From NCBI GenBank assembly GCA_963580285.1, contig OY757015.1, forward strand, positions 130,962,217 through 131,026,216: a stretch of 64,000 bases of DNA, given 5' to 3'. Below the pieces are notes generated by a model. The model had not been told where the DNA came from. It searched no databases and saw only the letters and a list, made by a program, of their open reading frames with translations. The translations under genes and the position numbers were made by a program. This DNA comes from Lucinisca nassula (lineage: Eukaryota; Mollusca; Bivalvia; Lucinida; Lucinidae). Positions 43,180-54,704 of this stretch are shown in pieces. Numbering within the stretch: the stretch's first letter is position 1; the number at the start of each line of letters is the position of its first letter.

Positions 43180-44220
43180 CGCAAAGTATGACCTTGACCA
43201 AAATTGTCTCATGATGATTAGTTTTCCTGCCAATTAATTTCAAAATCAACCCGGGAACAACAAAGAAATTGAGCGGACACAAGAAAAAAGACAATTTTCT
43301 TTACCTTTTTCAAAACACTTTTTAACGCCACTACAGCTGGTGTCTTGGAATGTGAAGCGGCCGAAAAAATTCTCCCTACCCTACATCATAGTATAGTTTA
43401 TATTTTCCTGTCTTTTGGGATCAATGATTCCATTGTTGAATTTTTAAAATATTTGAGGGTCACTGATGAGACCTACTTGGCCGAAACTAGCTAGTCTGGT
43501 CCAGTAAACATGTACACTCCATATTTTCCAGTTCTGTGGTGTATTCCTTGCTCCCAAAAGATAACACTTTCTGGAACATCTTTGACCTTTAAAATGACAA
43601 TGACCTTGAACATACCAACCTGGGTCTTGCACATGACATATCTACTCATGATGGTTAACATTCCTACCAAGTACTATCCAAATCATTTCAGAATTACCGG
43701 ATACAAGATAAAGACATTTGTCTTAACATTTGACTTCTAAGTATGGCCATGACCTTGGAGGTACCAATCTGGGTCTTGCGCACGACACATGGTATTATAA
43801 TGGTGAACATTTCTGTCATATAATTTCAAAATCCATCCAGCAATAAGAAAGTTTTTTGACCGTGGTTAATTTCCGATATATTTTTACCTTCGACCTCTAA
43901 GTACGACCTTGACCTTGGAGGTACGGACCTGGTTTTTTTGCGAGACAGATTGTCTTATGATGGTAATGTTTTATTAAATAATTTCAAACTCCTTCTAGAA
44001 AAAAGAATGTTATTGACCGTGTTTAGGTTTCAGACCTTTTTTACATTTGACCTCTTAGTACGACCTTGACCTTGATGTTACGGACCAGGCTGTTGTACGC
44101 GACACGTCGTCTCATAGTGATTAACATTTCTGCAAAGTAATTTCAAAGTCAATCTAGAAATAAGAAAGTTATTGACCGTGTTTAATTTTTGGACGGACGG
44201 ACGAACGAACGGACGCGAGA
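43180..44220 (+). repeat. ~158 bp tandem repeat (GACCTTGACC type)
   Basis: Units at about 43603, 43751, 43911 and 44068 with GACCTTGACCTTGGAGGTAC, ACGACACAT, TTATGATGGT, AATTTCAAAATCCATC and AGTTATTGACCGTG. An extra diverged unit is at 43190. Closed by GGACGGACGGACGAACGAAC at 44190. An unrelated inverted repeat copy (43321-43560, the CTAGC-TTCGGCC type) lies within. Confidence 0.75.
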
Positions 44221-46268
44221 ACGGACCGGGACAACGCTATGTTCCCTTCCACCATTCTTCGAATGGCTGGGGCATAAAAGCTTAAAGAAATCTCCTCATT
44301 AGGAGCAGAAGAGAACAGCTCTATTGCTTAGCTTTTGTAATGTATCATCACCATTCCTATATAGTATGTTAAAAACCTTATCTAAAACTGCTGGACTTAC
44401 TGGCTTGAACTTTGGTTTGTAGCATATGTCGCTTTTGCTGAGTGACCGCGTGTTTGTTTCTAGAGCACAATCAATGTAATACTGGGTTGAATTGGCTAGA
44501 ATAGTTGTTCAGTTCCATTGGTTCATATTTCGTCTGTTTTTGTGTGTGCCTCCGTGTCACTTTCTATAGGTGAATTGAGACGGCTGCGTTCTTGGATTGT
44601 GGCCTTTCCTGGGTGACCTTTTCTTACTAGTTTACAATATTGTGGTACATAGACTGTTTATAAAATAGTTTTCGAATTATGTCATTTTCGAACATTTGTT
44701 ACGAGCGTATGATTGCTTAATATAGCTTTCCTGTGCCAAAGACTCCAGGGGAGCTTAATAGATACAGCGGTCGACGTCGTCAAAATTATCTATCGATTTC
44801 GCGTATGAACGCTCCGGTCCGATTCGTTTGAATTTCGAAAACAGCCTTCTGGCAAAATTGTAATGAAAGTTTGTTTGAATAATCTATCGCCAAGATGGCC
44901 GATAGAAAGTTTCAATGAAATTGGCCTTCATTGAACAGAACCGACATGCAAATATATAGCAAAACCCTTTAACATCTTCTCCAGAACACAAGGCCGATTG
45001 GCTTGAAACTTGGCAACATCTAGGTTGATCAAATAAAGGCCATTGGTAATACTTACCTGAATGTACGGCAAGGTCAAATTTTATACATCGGGCGTTCTGT
45101 CTGGACACAAGGTTAACATTTTTTAGTCTTTACAAAAACAAATATAGTGTGCGATATGAAGTTAAGATTTTTTTTCGTCTCACAGCTTTTTGAAAAACGA
45201 ATATAAACTATTGCATGTGTCTTACACAGATGTGGTCTGTGAATGTATGTGCGATATAAACCGCTATAAATCACAACTTCATAGGTCCAATTCGCACAGT
45301 TAACACGGCCTAGAGCTCACTAGGATTGTATGTCCGTTGCATTACAGGTACAAGACTTCATTTTTTCTGAAAATACAAAGCCTGTGATAGGTGAAGGGGA
45401 GGTTAATATCATTAATTATGCCAACCGTTTAGGTAATTCAAAGACCTTAGACCCAGGTCACTAGGACCGAAGGTTCGTCATCATTGCAAAGAAGTTTTTC
45501 TCTAAACTCGCTGTGCAGATTTCTATTGAATTCCATTTACGGCCTACTGGCAGTCAGGGAACTAATGGTCCATATCAGATGACAAAAATGGCATCGGGTC
45601 TATGTATATTTTATAACTTGAACAATCGACTACTTGAAAATCCCAGGGCTGCATGCTTTGAAACTTGTATGTGTATGCTGGTATATTTACGGCAAAGCCG
45701 AATGTGGTCCGTATAGATTTGTGAAGTAGGAAACCGCATGTTTCCAAAGCTATTATAGCAAATGATAGGAGAATATGTGATTAATGAACGTGTATGAAAA
45801 CCAATTGCCAGTTTTTACTTCAGAACCCCCGAACAAATTATCTTGAATCTTAGTATGTTTTCTTTGATGACACCATATTATTAAGAATATTTTTATTGCA
45901 ATCCCTTTGTTGACCTTGACTTTAATTACATTTTATGTGGTCCATTAGGGATATAATTTGGAGACATTGAAAAACATTTTCTTAAACAGGTGTTGCAAAT
46001 GATATGAAAGTATGTAGATGGGGACAACCAAATGATAATATAAACTTATGTGTATGCGAAATGTCAATATTATTTTGTGTCCTTGCCCGAAGTGACTAGA
46101 AATAAATACACAAGTATATTTAAACATTCTCACTGCAAAAAGTGCCTTAATGCGCGACATGTTAGTCCAGGCTAGTACGTTTGTGATGAATAATTTTGCG
46201 AATTAGTTTCAGGACCTCATTATGACTATATTTTGCGTAACACTGACCAGATACAGCTGTTATTACAG
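44221..46268. other. Intron upstream of exon d; repeat scraps
   Basis: 44510-44640 shares GTGTGCCTCCGTGTCA and CTGCGTTCTTGGATTGTGGC with 60780-60890. 44738-45170 looks like a GGGGAGCTTA/CGTCGTC element start with one unit. A (-) frame in it is repeat, not a gene. 46213-46268 is open in the exon d frame after an alternative acceptor TTAGTTTCAG. Confidence 0.5.
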
Positions 46269-46541
46269 ATAGATGAAGATTCATCTAAGGTTCCATTTGC
46301 ACCAGTCAAACGTTCTGCTACAAGGCTTTCCTTTGCCGAAGTGAAATGTCCACTCGACGCCAGCCTACGCTCTAAACGATCTAACCATCCACACAACAAA
46401 GATGACTACATTGCCAAAGGATACAGTATTTCCATTAGCAACGACGGTGTAAATTTTGGTGACGCTGATTCTATTATTGTCTTCGATTCGACATGTGTTA
46501 ACTGTACAAAACTGGGTACCAATATCATCTGCATGAGGAAT
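46269..46541 (+). CDS. VWDE-like gene, exon d
   Basis: 273 nt, phase 0 at both ends with acceptor TTATTACAG and donor GTAAAT. The peptide has LSFAEVKCPLDASLRSKRSN (a basic, possibly furin-like RSKR), then AKGYSISISNDGVNFGDADS, IIVFDSTCVNCTKLG and NIICMRN. These are the beta-strand and cysteine phrases I associate with VWDE proteins between EGF and the C-terminus. An earlier acceptor at 46212 would add 18 residues but needs a phase-1 partner. The phase-0 fit to exon c is why I chose 46269. An additional small exon between c and d cannot be excluded. Confidence 0.72.
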
Positions 46542-46794
46542 GTAAATAATTGTTTCATATTTGCATGCACAGCGCTTTTGTTTGTGACGAGTAGCGAAAC
46601 TAAAGAATTCCGCATAAATAATTTAAATTTTATTATTATTTCTCAAATCAGCATTGCATTTTACAAATTTCATTTTACATTTTCTATTGGTTCTGACTTT
46701 CATTTTTTGCCACAAGGTCCCACCTTTGTTTCACCACAGTGTTTATTTTTGATTTAATAATTACTTTTGAGAAGTTGGGAAACCTATTTGCAAA

Positions 46795-46975
46795 ATAGAA
46801 GTGAAGCAATGAACGGGAGTCGATACAATTAGCCCACACCTCCCATCCAAGACACTAAAAGAAACGAAACACAAATATATACCAATTGTGCTATAATTAA
46901 AACGTCTCAAGTGGAACGACAAAAGGACAGTTACTTAGCAACGAAAAGGCCAAAGGGCTATAAAAATAAAATAAA
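46795..46975 (-). repeat. Old Penelope tail fragment
   Basis: Minus-strand: AATAGAAGTGAAGCAATGAA, TCGATACAATTAGCCCACAC, GGACAGTTACTTAGC. Strongly diverged. Confidence 0.65.
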
Positions 46976-47142
46976 GGTTATTAGAAATACACCCGTTTCA
47001 AAGACAATTATTAACTCAGCGGTGTACCAAGTCTTCGTTAAGAGCTTTGTGGTCGTTAAATGTCCGCCGTGTGTTCTGCTTTTCACCGATTTGTTTAAAT
47101 GAAAAAAACTTCCTCCTAAACCCTTGGGTCAATTTTTAAACA

Positions 47143-47944
47143 AAATAGAAGTTAAGGCAATGATCAGGAATGGAAACAATTAACCCACACATCCCATCAG
47201 AGACACCAAAGGGAAAGAAACACAAACATGAAATAACTAGACCCTAATGGAAACATCAATAGCGGAAAGCCAAAAGGACACTTACTTTCCCACAAAATGG
47301 CCAATTGAGTATCCAATGTAAAACGACATTGGCGATACAAACATTCAATGACAAACCATAACAAAAATAAACCGCGATAGAAGAACCGCCTTGGGATGGT
47401 CAGTGAAAAGGTTTTAACTTGGGGACTTAAATCGACTTTACGCGGCCACAATTATCGCCCTTACGTCCGTCGCGATTTAGACAAATGATTTGTTCAATCC
47501 GTATTCAGACTTCGTTTCCTCTAACCGTTCCAAGGCGGTTCTTCTGTCGCGGTTTATTTTTGTTATGGTTTGTCTTTGGGTGTTTGTATCGCTTATATTA
47601 TTTTATTTTGGATAGCCTATTGGCCATTGTGTGGGAAGGTAACTGTCCTTTTGGCTTTCCGCTATTGATGTTTCCATTCGGGACTGTCGTTTCATATTTG
47701 TGTTTCGTTCCCTTTGGTGTCTCTGATAAGAGTTGTGGGTTAATTGTATCGATTCCTGACTATTGCATCCACTTCTATTTCCTAACTCATCAGTGCAACA
47801 TCTCCGAGAACATAACATCCAAACTACTTCAGAGATGAAACGACGATGAGAACTCGACAGCAGGAAATTACTGCAATGCTGGAACAAAAGAAAACCACCA
47901 GCTAAACTCCGATGGACTAGATCTGAGAATGAGCATCAGGTACC
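47143..47944 (-). repeat. Old Penelope tail interrupted by an inverted tail
   Basis: Minus-strand tail from 47143 to about 47506 (ending near TTTGTTCAATCCG) resumes at about 47786 (AACTCATCAGTGCAACATCT) and ends at 47944. Between them, 47507-47782 is a plus-strand tail (CCGTTCCAAGGCGGTTCTTC to CACTTCTATTT). The outer copy becomes continuous if the inner one is removed. Confidence 0.8.
47507..47782 (+). repeat. Inverted tail nested in tail
   Basis: 5'-truncated copy, about 275 bp, inserted in opposite orientation in a member of the same family. Confidence 0.75.
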
Positions 47945-48309
47945 ATAATAGATGTGGAGGCAGTTACTTTCCGATAGCCCTGATTGAGAATTTTACCAGT
48001 TAACAATTTAGTACTTGTGTTGAAGTGACATGACTAGACAGTCTGGCTAATTGAATTAACTGCGAAATATGAACGCTTTAGGAAGCCACACGAGGAACAT
48101 CACCATCCAAGAAAGGAAAATTTGCAATTTTAAAAATCAAAATTATCGCATTTATCATATTTTTTGCAGAAAACAAACCCATATAAAATAGACAGATGTT
48201 AATTTAAAAAAAAAAACGGAGCCTCGGTTTCAGACGAATGTACTCTATTTAGCTGAAGTTCTTTGGGGAGGGGTAAATTTGAACGATCAAACCAATATAT
48301 TTTAAAGAC

Positions 48310-48728
48310 TGTGTCGCAATATTTAATTACATGTTTTTTTTTGGTCGCAGTAAAACAATAAGACATGAAGTATATAATTTTGAAAGTTCAGTGGTGGTAC
48401 AAGAGCTTTAATTTGCAATAAACCGTGCTTTGTATGGTCTTTTATGAAGTTTAGGTACCCTATAGAACGTAGGAAGCTTGGCCTTCTGTAACACATACAG
48501 CAAACTTGGTGGCTGAATGACGAATGGGATCATCAACCACAATCCTCTCTACAGTCAAATGCTGTAGCTCATATGCCTTAGTACCATCAAGATCTTGCTG
48601 AAGTGTAAACATAGTAGAGCCGCCAAACAACGACGACATTATTAGCGGCCTTGTCTGCTGGAGCCAAAACATACTTCTTATGAAATTCTTGAATACCTAA
48701 TTTTAGGTAACGTAAAGACGTGTCATCA
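48310..48728 (-). pseudogene. Penelope-like RT fragment G
   Basis: Minus-strand reading: LRYLKLGIQEFHKKYVLAPA, DKAANNVVVVWRLYYVYT, then in a shifted frame GTKAYELQHL, HSATKFAVCVTEGQ and a degraded YWLPKLHK. At the position where copy A has TGA this copy has TGG (Trp). About 15% diverged with several frameshifts. It abuts the palindromic repeat at 48729-48900. Confidence 0.8.
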
Positions 48729-48975
48729 CGTGAACAAGTCCGTGAAATGAACACCCCACTTAACCCAAATTTATATAGAGGAAACTTGGGTTTACGGGGG
48801 TCTACATTATTTTCCTTATTTCTGCTCCAAGACAATGAGGCGGTTCTAGTGAGCACCCACAACCTCTTCTTGCAGTGAAAATAAGACAAATATCAGGGAT
48901 TTTTATCAGAAAAATAGCCATTTTGGAGATAAGAAATATGCACTATGTCGCACGGGTGTGTTATCGTAATGTTCT
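48729..48975 (-). repeat. Palindromic CATAGGTT-type repeat, single arm
   Basis: Minus-strand GGTTGTGGGTGCTCACTAGA, CCGTAAACCCAAGTTTCC, TTTCACGGACTTGTTCACG; same family as 19700 and 41337. Confidence 0.6.
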
Positions 48976-49121
48976 GCCTTTCACTTATTGAAATCCATTT
49001 AAAAAGGAAATCGGTCCTTTAGAAAATATTTCGTGTCCCTTAGAAATTATTTTTCGTATCCTAGAATCAGAAATTGTTGCCATTAATTATATGACCAGCA
49101 GCAGGATAGAAATACAGTGGG

Positions 49122-49471
49122 TTTATCGGTACCATAAACTACGCAAAGCCTTTTCAAAATTTTATAGACGCCATTCTGATTTAATTTCAAAATTCAATAT
49201 TGGACTTAAATCTCTTCTGCAACAAGGTCTATCGGAACCCGAATTTTATGGTGACTTAGTATATAAATTCAGAAAAATATATAACCGCAATGACTTCAGC
49301 ACCCAATTTCGTAAAATCATTCTTCGATATAAAAAGATTGGGTACAACATGGATGTTATACGACAGACTGCATGAATGGTAGTTAACCCAATCACGGTTG
49401 GCAACTTTGCTTCCCTCTTTAGTTGCACGCCGGTGGGTCAGGCCTCAGATTCTATGACGGCTCCAACGTAA
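49122..49471 (+). CDS. Penelope-like RT C-terminus, copy C, in-frame TGA
   Basis: Reads RYHKLRKAFSKFYRRHSDLI onward in the copy A frame. At 49373-49375 it has TGA where copies A, B, D and fragment H have TGC (Cys, in TACMVV). After the TGA the frame is open to the family's normal TAA at 49469-49471. A single base change (TGC to TGA) with no other lesion. Confidence 0.85.
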
Positions 49472-50052
49472 AGGCTTATTGAGAATTAGAGAGATCTAAT
49501 TCAAGGTAATGTTGGTTGGTGCCTGATGCTCTGTCTCTGGTCGGGCCCATCGGAGTCTAACTGTTGGTTTTCTTTTGCTCCAGCATTTCAGTGGTTTCTT
49601 GCTGTCGAGTCCTCACCGTTGTCTCACCTCTGTGGTTCTTTGATTTTTTGTGTTCACGGAGATGTTGCACTGATGAGTTAGGAGGCCTTCATGCGGACTG
49701 AACAAATTATTTGTCTAAATCGCGACGGAAGTAAGGGCGAGGATTGTGGCCACGTAAAATCGATTTAAGCCCCCCAGTGGAAATCTTTCCCCTGACCGTT
49801 CCAAGGCGGTTCTTCTGTGGCGGTTTATTTATGGTGTTGTTTGTTACTTACTGTGTGTATCACTTGTGTCTTTTTATTTTGGATAACCATATGGCCATTT
49901 TGTGGGAAAGTAACTGTCCTTATGGCCTTCCTTTGTTTAGGTTTCCATTATGGTCTGGTCGCTTAATGTTTGTGTTTCTTTCCCTTTGGTGTCTTTGATG
50001 GGTGGAGTAAGTTAATTGTATAGATTCCTGATCTTTGTTTTACTTCTACTTT
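49122..50052 (+). mobile_element. Penelope-like element, copy C (3' half)
   Basis: Starts in the late RT codons (TTATCGGTACCATAAACTAC) and ends CTACTTT. Nearly identical to copy A, including CTAATTCAAGG at the tail start. Confidence 0.9.
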
Positions 50053-50129
50053 GTACAATCTCAACTATCAGGAGTGTTAGTATCAATAGTAAGATCGGAA
50101 CCAAGTTTTTATCATTGCCTTCACTTCTA

Positions 50130-51350
50130 TTTATTGAAATGAAAAATGATAGATGTACGAGGTAAAAACTCCTCCAGCACAATATGGCTAATTCCATTCA
50201 AACTCATAAAGGATTGTTGCTGAGGTGACACTTTATTAATAAAGCTAACATGATTATGATACCATACACAAAATAGCCGCCAGAACAGAATAAAGAAAAA
50301 ACTTTGAAATGACATTTCCTCCCATACCATTGACCGACTGCATTCGATCTGTACAGAAATATTGCTTATGAGACTCTCTACCAAAACAGCTGCAACAGTT
50401 CCGCTCCAATGAAAATATTGTCACCAGAAATAAAGAAAAATATCTTGAAATGACAAATAATATACTTGGTCCAATTTCCTTCAAGCTTTAAATGAATGTT
50501 GCTTAGGTGACCCTTTACCACAACAGCTTAAAATGTTCCTCTCATAAGAACAAGATGGACGCCAAAGCTAAAATTAAAAGTATGACATATCCTCCCATAT
50601 ACTTTGGCCATTTTTATATAAACCGCTGTGCAATATTTCTTAGCTGACCCTCTACAATAGTAACTAAAATAGCTAAATAACAAGCTAAAACAAACGAAAA
50701 TCTTAAAACGACAACTCGATCGTTGCTTTCACATCCTTTTTTCTACTACACCCTTTGGCGTAGTGTCACAGAAAAGGTTTTACAAGAACCTCAATCAATT
50801 ATTTAAATTGTTTAGCCCGAACGAACCAGACGACCAGTAGAGCTAATTTAGATAAATAAATGTCAACTCCACCTATACGTATCCTTGAACCAAATCTATC
50901 CAATCATTACTGGAACGTTAATTAGGTAAGCATAGACAAAAATAGCAAAAAGCCTCTGCTTCAGCAAACAAGGTGACCACTAGAGCTAAAAATAGAAACA
51001 TATTTAAATGACAGCTCCTTTATGCATTGGGTCAATTATATGTTTCTTATATGATCCTGTACAAAAATATTTATATTGGATCTGCTAAACGAATGTAGTC
51101 GCCAGAGGTACAAATAGGAGCAGCTTTAAACAACAATTGCTCCTCTATGAACATTGGTCATTTCAATTCACACCTTGGTCTACTTTCATATAAACATCTC
51201 AGAAATATTGTTTAGGTTTACCCTCTACAAAAGTTACTTAAATGGGTCTGCGCAAATGATCAAGATAATTGCCGGGGCTAAAACTTATTAGTTCATTAAA
51301 TGTCATCTGAACAATTTGGCAAATTGTTTTATTCAAATTTCACAGGTAAG
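50130..51350 (-). repeat. Degenerate ~150 bp unit array
   Basis: Minus-strand units of the GCCAGAGC type in strongly decayed form (CCATTCAAACTCAT, GAGGTGACACTTTA, AATAGCCGCCAGAACAGAA). No gene. Confidence 0.65.
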
Positions 51351-51353
51351 GTG

Positions 51354-51692
51354 CCTTCATGCGGACTAAAACATTATTTGTCTAAATCGCGTCGGCAGTA
51401 AGGTCGAGGATTGTGTGGCCACGTAAAATCGACATAAGCCCCCCCCCCCCAGTGGAATTCGTTTCACTGACCATTCCAAGGCAATTCTTCTGTTGCGGTT
51501 TATACTTTGAGTGTGTGTATCGCTTATATTATTTTGTTTAGGATAGCCAAATAGCCATATTGTAACTGTCCGTTTGGCTTTCCGCTATTGGTGTTTCCAT
51601 CAGGGTCTAATTGCTTCATGTTTGTCTCTGTCCCTTTGGTGTCTCTGACGGGAATTGTGGGTTAATAGTATCGATTCCTGATCATTGCTATT
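51354..51692 (+). repeat. Old Penelope tail fragment
   Basis: GCCTTCATGCGGACTAAAAC, CACTGACCATTCCAAGGCAA, GTAACTGTCCGTTTGGCTTT, TCGATTCCTGATCATTG. Contains a C10 run near 51441. Confidence 0.75.
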
Positions 51693-51699
51693 TTTCATA

Positions 51700-53500
51700 A
51701 GAATGTTTCTTAGATGACCCTCAATGAATATGGTTTAATCTCTAATGAGCAATATGGCTACCAGAGCTAAAAATAAAAAAAAAATGACAACTCCATCTTT
51801 ATTCCGAACAAAATTTCAACAACATTTCCTGCTATGCCCTTGGACAACTATCATTAAAACCTCCATGGAATATGTTCTACACATGGGTTTTCGTTTGGCA
51901 GCAATCAATATACTGTAGAACTGAAAATATTGAGTGTTCAAGTTTATTTTTCTGGCCAAGATGAGCTAGTCCCGGTTAGTTGGGTCCCACCAGAGACCCT
52001 AAACCTTTTGCAAAACTTCACAATGGAATCAATGATTCCAAAAAACAAGACAATATAAACAACACTATGATATAGGGCAGGGAAACTTTTTTACGGCCGC
52101 CACACAGTCCCTTAACGCCAGCTGTGGTGACGTTATTTATTTTCTATATAAGGGTTTACTTTTGGAAGCAAAGAATAAACTGTAGAACTGTAAGGTATGG
52201 AGTGTTCAAGTTGATCGGTTGAACCTCTTCCTTAACAGCTAAATCATTACCAAAAAATATGCATGTATAAGATGACTATTAAGAGTTAGATACAGAAACA
52301 TCTTTAAACGACATCTTCTCCTATACCATTTGGTAAATGACAGTTTAACTTCACGGGAATGCTGCATAGGTGATCAACAAATATCGTAACAAATGCGGAT
52401 TTGCTTCAATAAACAATATTGTGGTCAGTGCTATAAAATAAAATAAAAAAAATCTATAAAGGACTCCTAACATATCCTCAGGCAAATTTCATTCGATCTT
52501 CACAGAAATCGGCCGTCAAAAAATAACTTAAACGACATGTGCCTCTTATGTCCTTTTTCCTATATGTGACTGCAATCGAGGAACTGAGGACGCCGAGCAT
52601 TTCTTCTTTAAATGTTCATTTTACCAAGAAAAGCGCATTGACCTATTTCACGCAACACGAGACGGTTCCATCCACTAAATGTTAACAAACTTATTTATGG
52701 CAATCCGAACTTGTCAAATAATGATAACACCTGTATTTTTATATCTGTTCAGAATTACATCAAATCAACCAGAAGATTCACTGCCGACTTTCCCCAAACT
52801 GAAAGTTAACGTATACAATCGTTTTAAAAGGAATAATGCCTTTTGAGCTTTACCTTCACGCTGAGGCTCCTGGCAAACCAAATTTATTCACACACACACA
52901 CTTATTTATGTTATCTATTTTTCTTACTATTTATTTAGCTGTTGTATACGTTTGTTACATGTCATCTTTTTAGAATGTTGCATTGTTTGCCACTGTCATG
53001 TGAATTTAAATTTTAGTTGTGATATTGTAGGGGAAGGGTCGTAACTGATGTTGGTAGAACTCGTGACCCAACCCCTTTGCTTTGTTTGTAAGCAATAAAA
53101 TATTATTAAACTATGTCTTTTTTCCCAAATTGATAAAATGGTTCTGCTCCGTTAAACAAGTATGGCCACCAGAAAAATATAAAATCAAACACGACATCTC
53201 TTCCTATGCCAGTTTTCACAGTAAGAAATAATTATACTGTTATGGTTCACATATGTTCCTTTGCCGAAAATAAGAAAATGATTTCACTCTGTTGAGCAAC
53301 ATGGCCATCAAAACTAAAAACAGAAAAATCTATAAACAAAATCTCCCCCAATTGCGTCCGTTGCCCGATTTCAAAATAGTTTCCAGAAATGTTTGAATTA
53401 TGCGCTCTGCTTAAGAAATTGGCCACCTAAGATAACATTCTAAAGACTCTTCCTCTGCCAATGGACTAGTTTTAAAACAATTTCTGTGGCCTCGGTGGCT
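51700..53500. repeat. Decayed unit repeats and CTAGC-type repeat
   Basis: Scattered ~150-bp units (minus) plus, at 51895-52130 and 52150-52230, the repeat shared with 5902-6230 and 43321-43560. 52550-53100 is unrecognised; it includes AATAAAATATTATTAAA at 53095, which resembles a poly(A) signal but has no supported gene before it. Confidence 0.5.
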
Positions 53501-53575
53501 CTCGAATGCTAACCTGAATAATGATTGGGAGGCCGTAGGCTCGATCCCAGAAATAAAGGCTAGGGTTGTTGCCTC
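53497..53575 (+). other. tRNA-like SINE head, degraded
   Basis: GTGGCCTCGGTGGCTCTCGA and GTAGGCTCGATCCCAG have the layout of pol III A and B boxes. Stems not convincing. Confidence 0.4.
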
Positions 53576-53997
53576 AAAAACTTCTGATTTATGCTACCAG
53601 TAAGAAATAATCACCGTGTAAAGGTGATGTGGTTTATTGTTGCAATTGTTTGTATTTACATGTAAATACTGTTAAGATATTTTTGATAGCCGCATGGTCG
53701 TCTTTATGGGAAAGAAACTTTTTTCTTGCACACCAGACAAGGAAATCCGTGATTTTACCCTAGGATAGAAATTTATGTTCTGACCCTGGTGTTCTTACCC
53801 AAAATCGAATATTCTAGCGTGTTTGATAAATACACTGGTTGAATACGACCCAGGATGCGTCGTCGTTAAGGTTGACGTCATGCACGTAACGTGACGTCAC
53901 TTAACATTCCTGTAGTGTCATCACAATATGGCGGACGTCGCTAACCGAAGTGACTGCAGGATTAAAAATCCATGCTAAGAAATGGAAGGTATGCAAG

Positions 53998-54150
53998 AAA
54001 AAGAATCCTATATGGGTGTGAGTGGTGGATAGAACAATCCGTCCCTCGGGATCACTGTACGGCATCACTCGGCAAGCCTCGTGATGCCGGACAGTGACCC
54101 TCGGGACGGATTGTTCCATCCACCCCTCACACCCATATAAGATTCTTATA
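53998..54150. repeat. Large hairpin (71-bp arms)
   Basis: Arms 53998-54068 and 54081-54150 are inverted copies with few mismatches (AATCCTATATGGGTGTGAG against its complement; GAACAATCCGTCCC; GGCATCAC at the tip), loop 54069-54080. Either a fold-back MITE or the end of one. Confidence 0.85.
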
Positions 54151-54192
54151 TGCCTTTTACTTGTAATGTTTAAATTATGGTGCCGACGGTTT

Positions 54193-54284
54193 ATATTTGT
54201 GGATTTTCCCCTATGGTGTCTTGGATGGAAGGTTTAAGGTAATTGGATCCATTCCTAATCATTACCCTCACTTCTATTTTTGAA
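54193..54284 (+). repeat. Old Penelope tail scrap
   Basis: CCCCTATGGTGTCTTGGATG, TAATTGGATCCATTCCTAAT, CACTTCTATTT. Diverged. Confidence 0.6.
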
Positions 54285-54595
54285 CCCAGCCAGCGGTGAT
54301 ATGGCTACGGCATTTGCCCAAGAAAACACTTTCAATAATGACGGTATCATGTGTAGGTATTCTTATTTTGACGGTCTGAGGGGGCTCTATCAGCCGGAAA
54401 TTTACCTTGTCACTTCAAGGATCAAATTCTATAAACGAGAATAGTTTTAAGAAAGGAAATGTTTATGTTATTAATGATTTTCTAGCCAGAAATCATGAAT
54501 AGATAACAGTGCATATTCGTTTACCTTCAGTACTTTTCCTCTTTATATTTACCATTGCATCTTGGTCTCATATTTAGTATAAATTTCTTTCGCAG

Positions 54596-54704
54596 CCACA
54601 ATTTTGTACAAAGAAAGGCCGATGCTTCGTTGATGGTGCAAACAGCGGTTGTGAAGTTTGTGATGCTAGTGGAAGTGCAGTAGCAACATGGCGTAAAGGC
54701 CCAG
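54596..54704 (+). CDS. VWDE-like gene, exon e
   Basis: 109 nt; acceptor AATTTCTTTCGCAG, donor GTTTGC. Phase 0 in, phase 1 out. The peptide has CTKKGRCFVDGANSGCEVC and DASGSAVATWRKGP: closely spaced cysteines and the C-V-D-G / W-R-K pattern of the short cysteine segment before the membrane anchor in VWDE-type proteins. The last G plus AC of exon f makes Asp, giving KGPDCPVAP. Confidence 0.8.

Noticed and set aside
44884..45108. 74-codon minus-strand frame
   Set aside because: Lies in a dispersed repeat unit also seen near 57950; no domain.
47485..47838. Hydrophobic frame of about 117 codons that looks like a membrane protein
   Set aside because: It is the translated Penelope tail (T-rich); the same peptide text appears at 2086, 7022, 38627 and 49744 from the same noncoding repeat.
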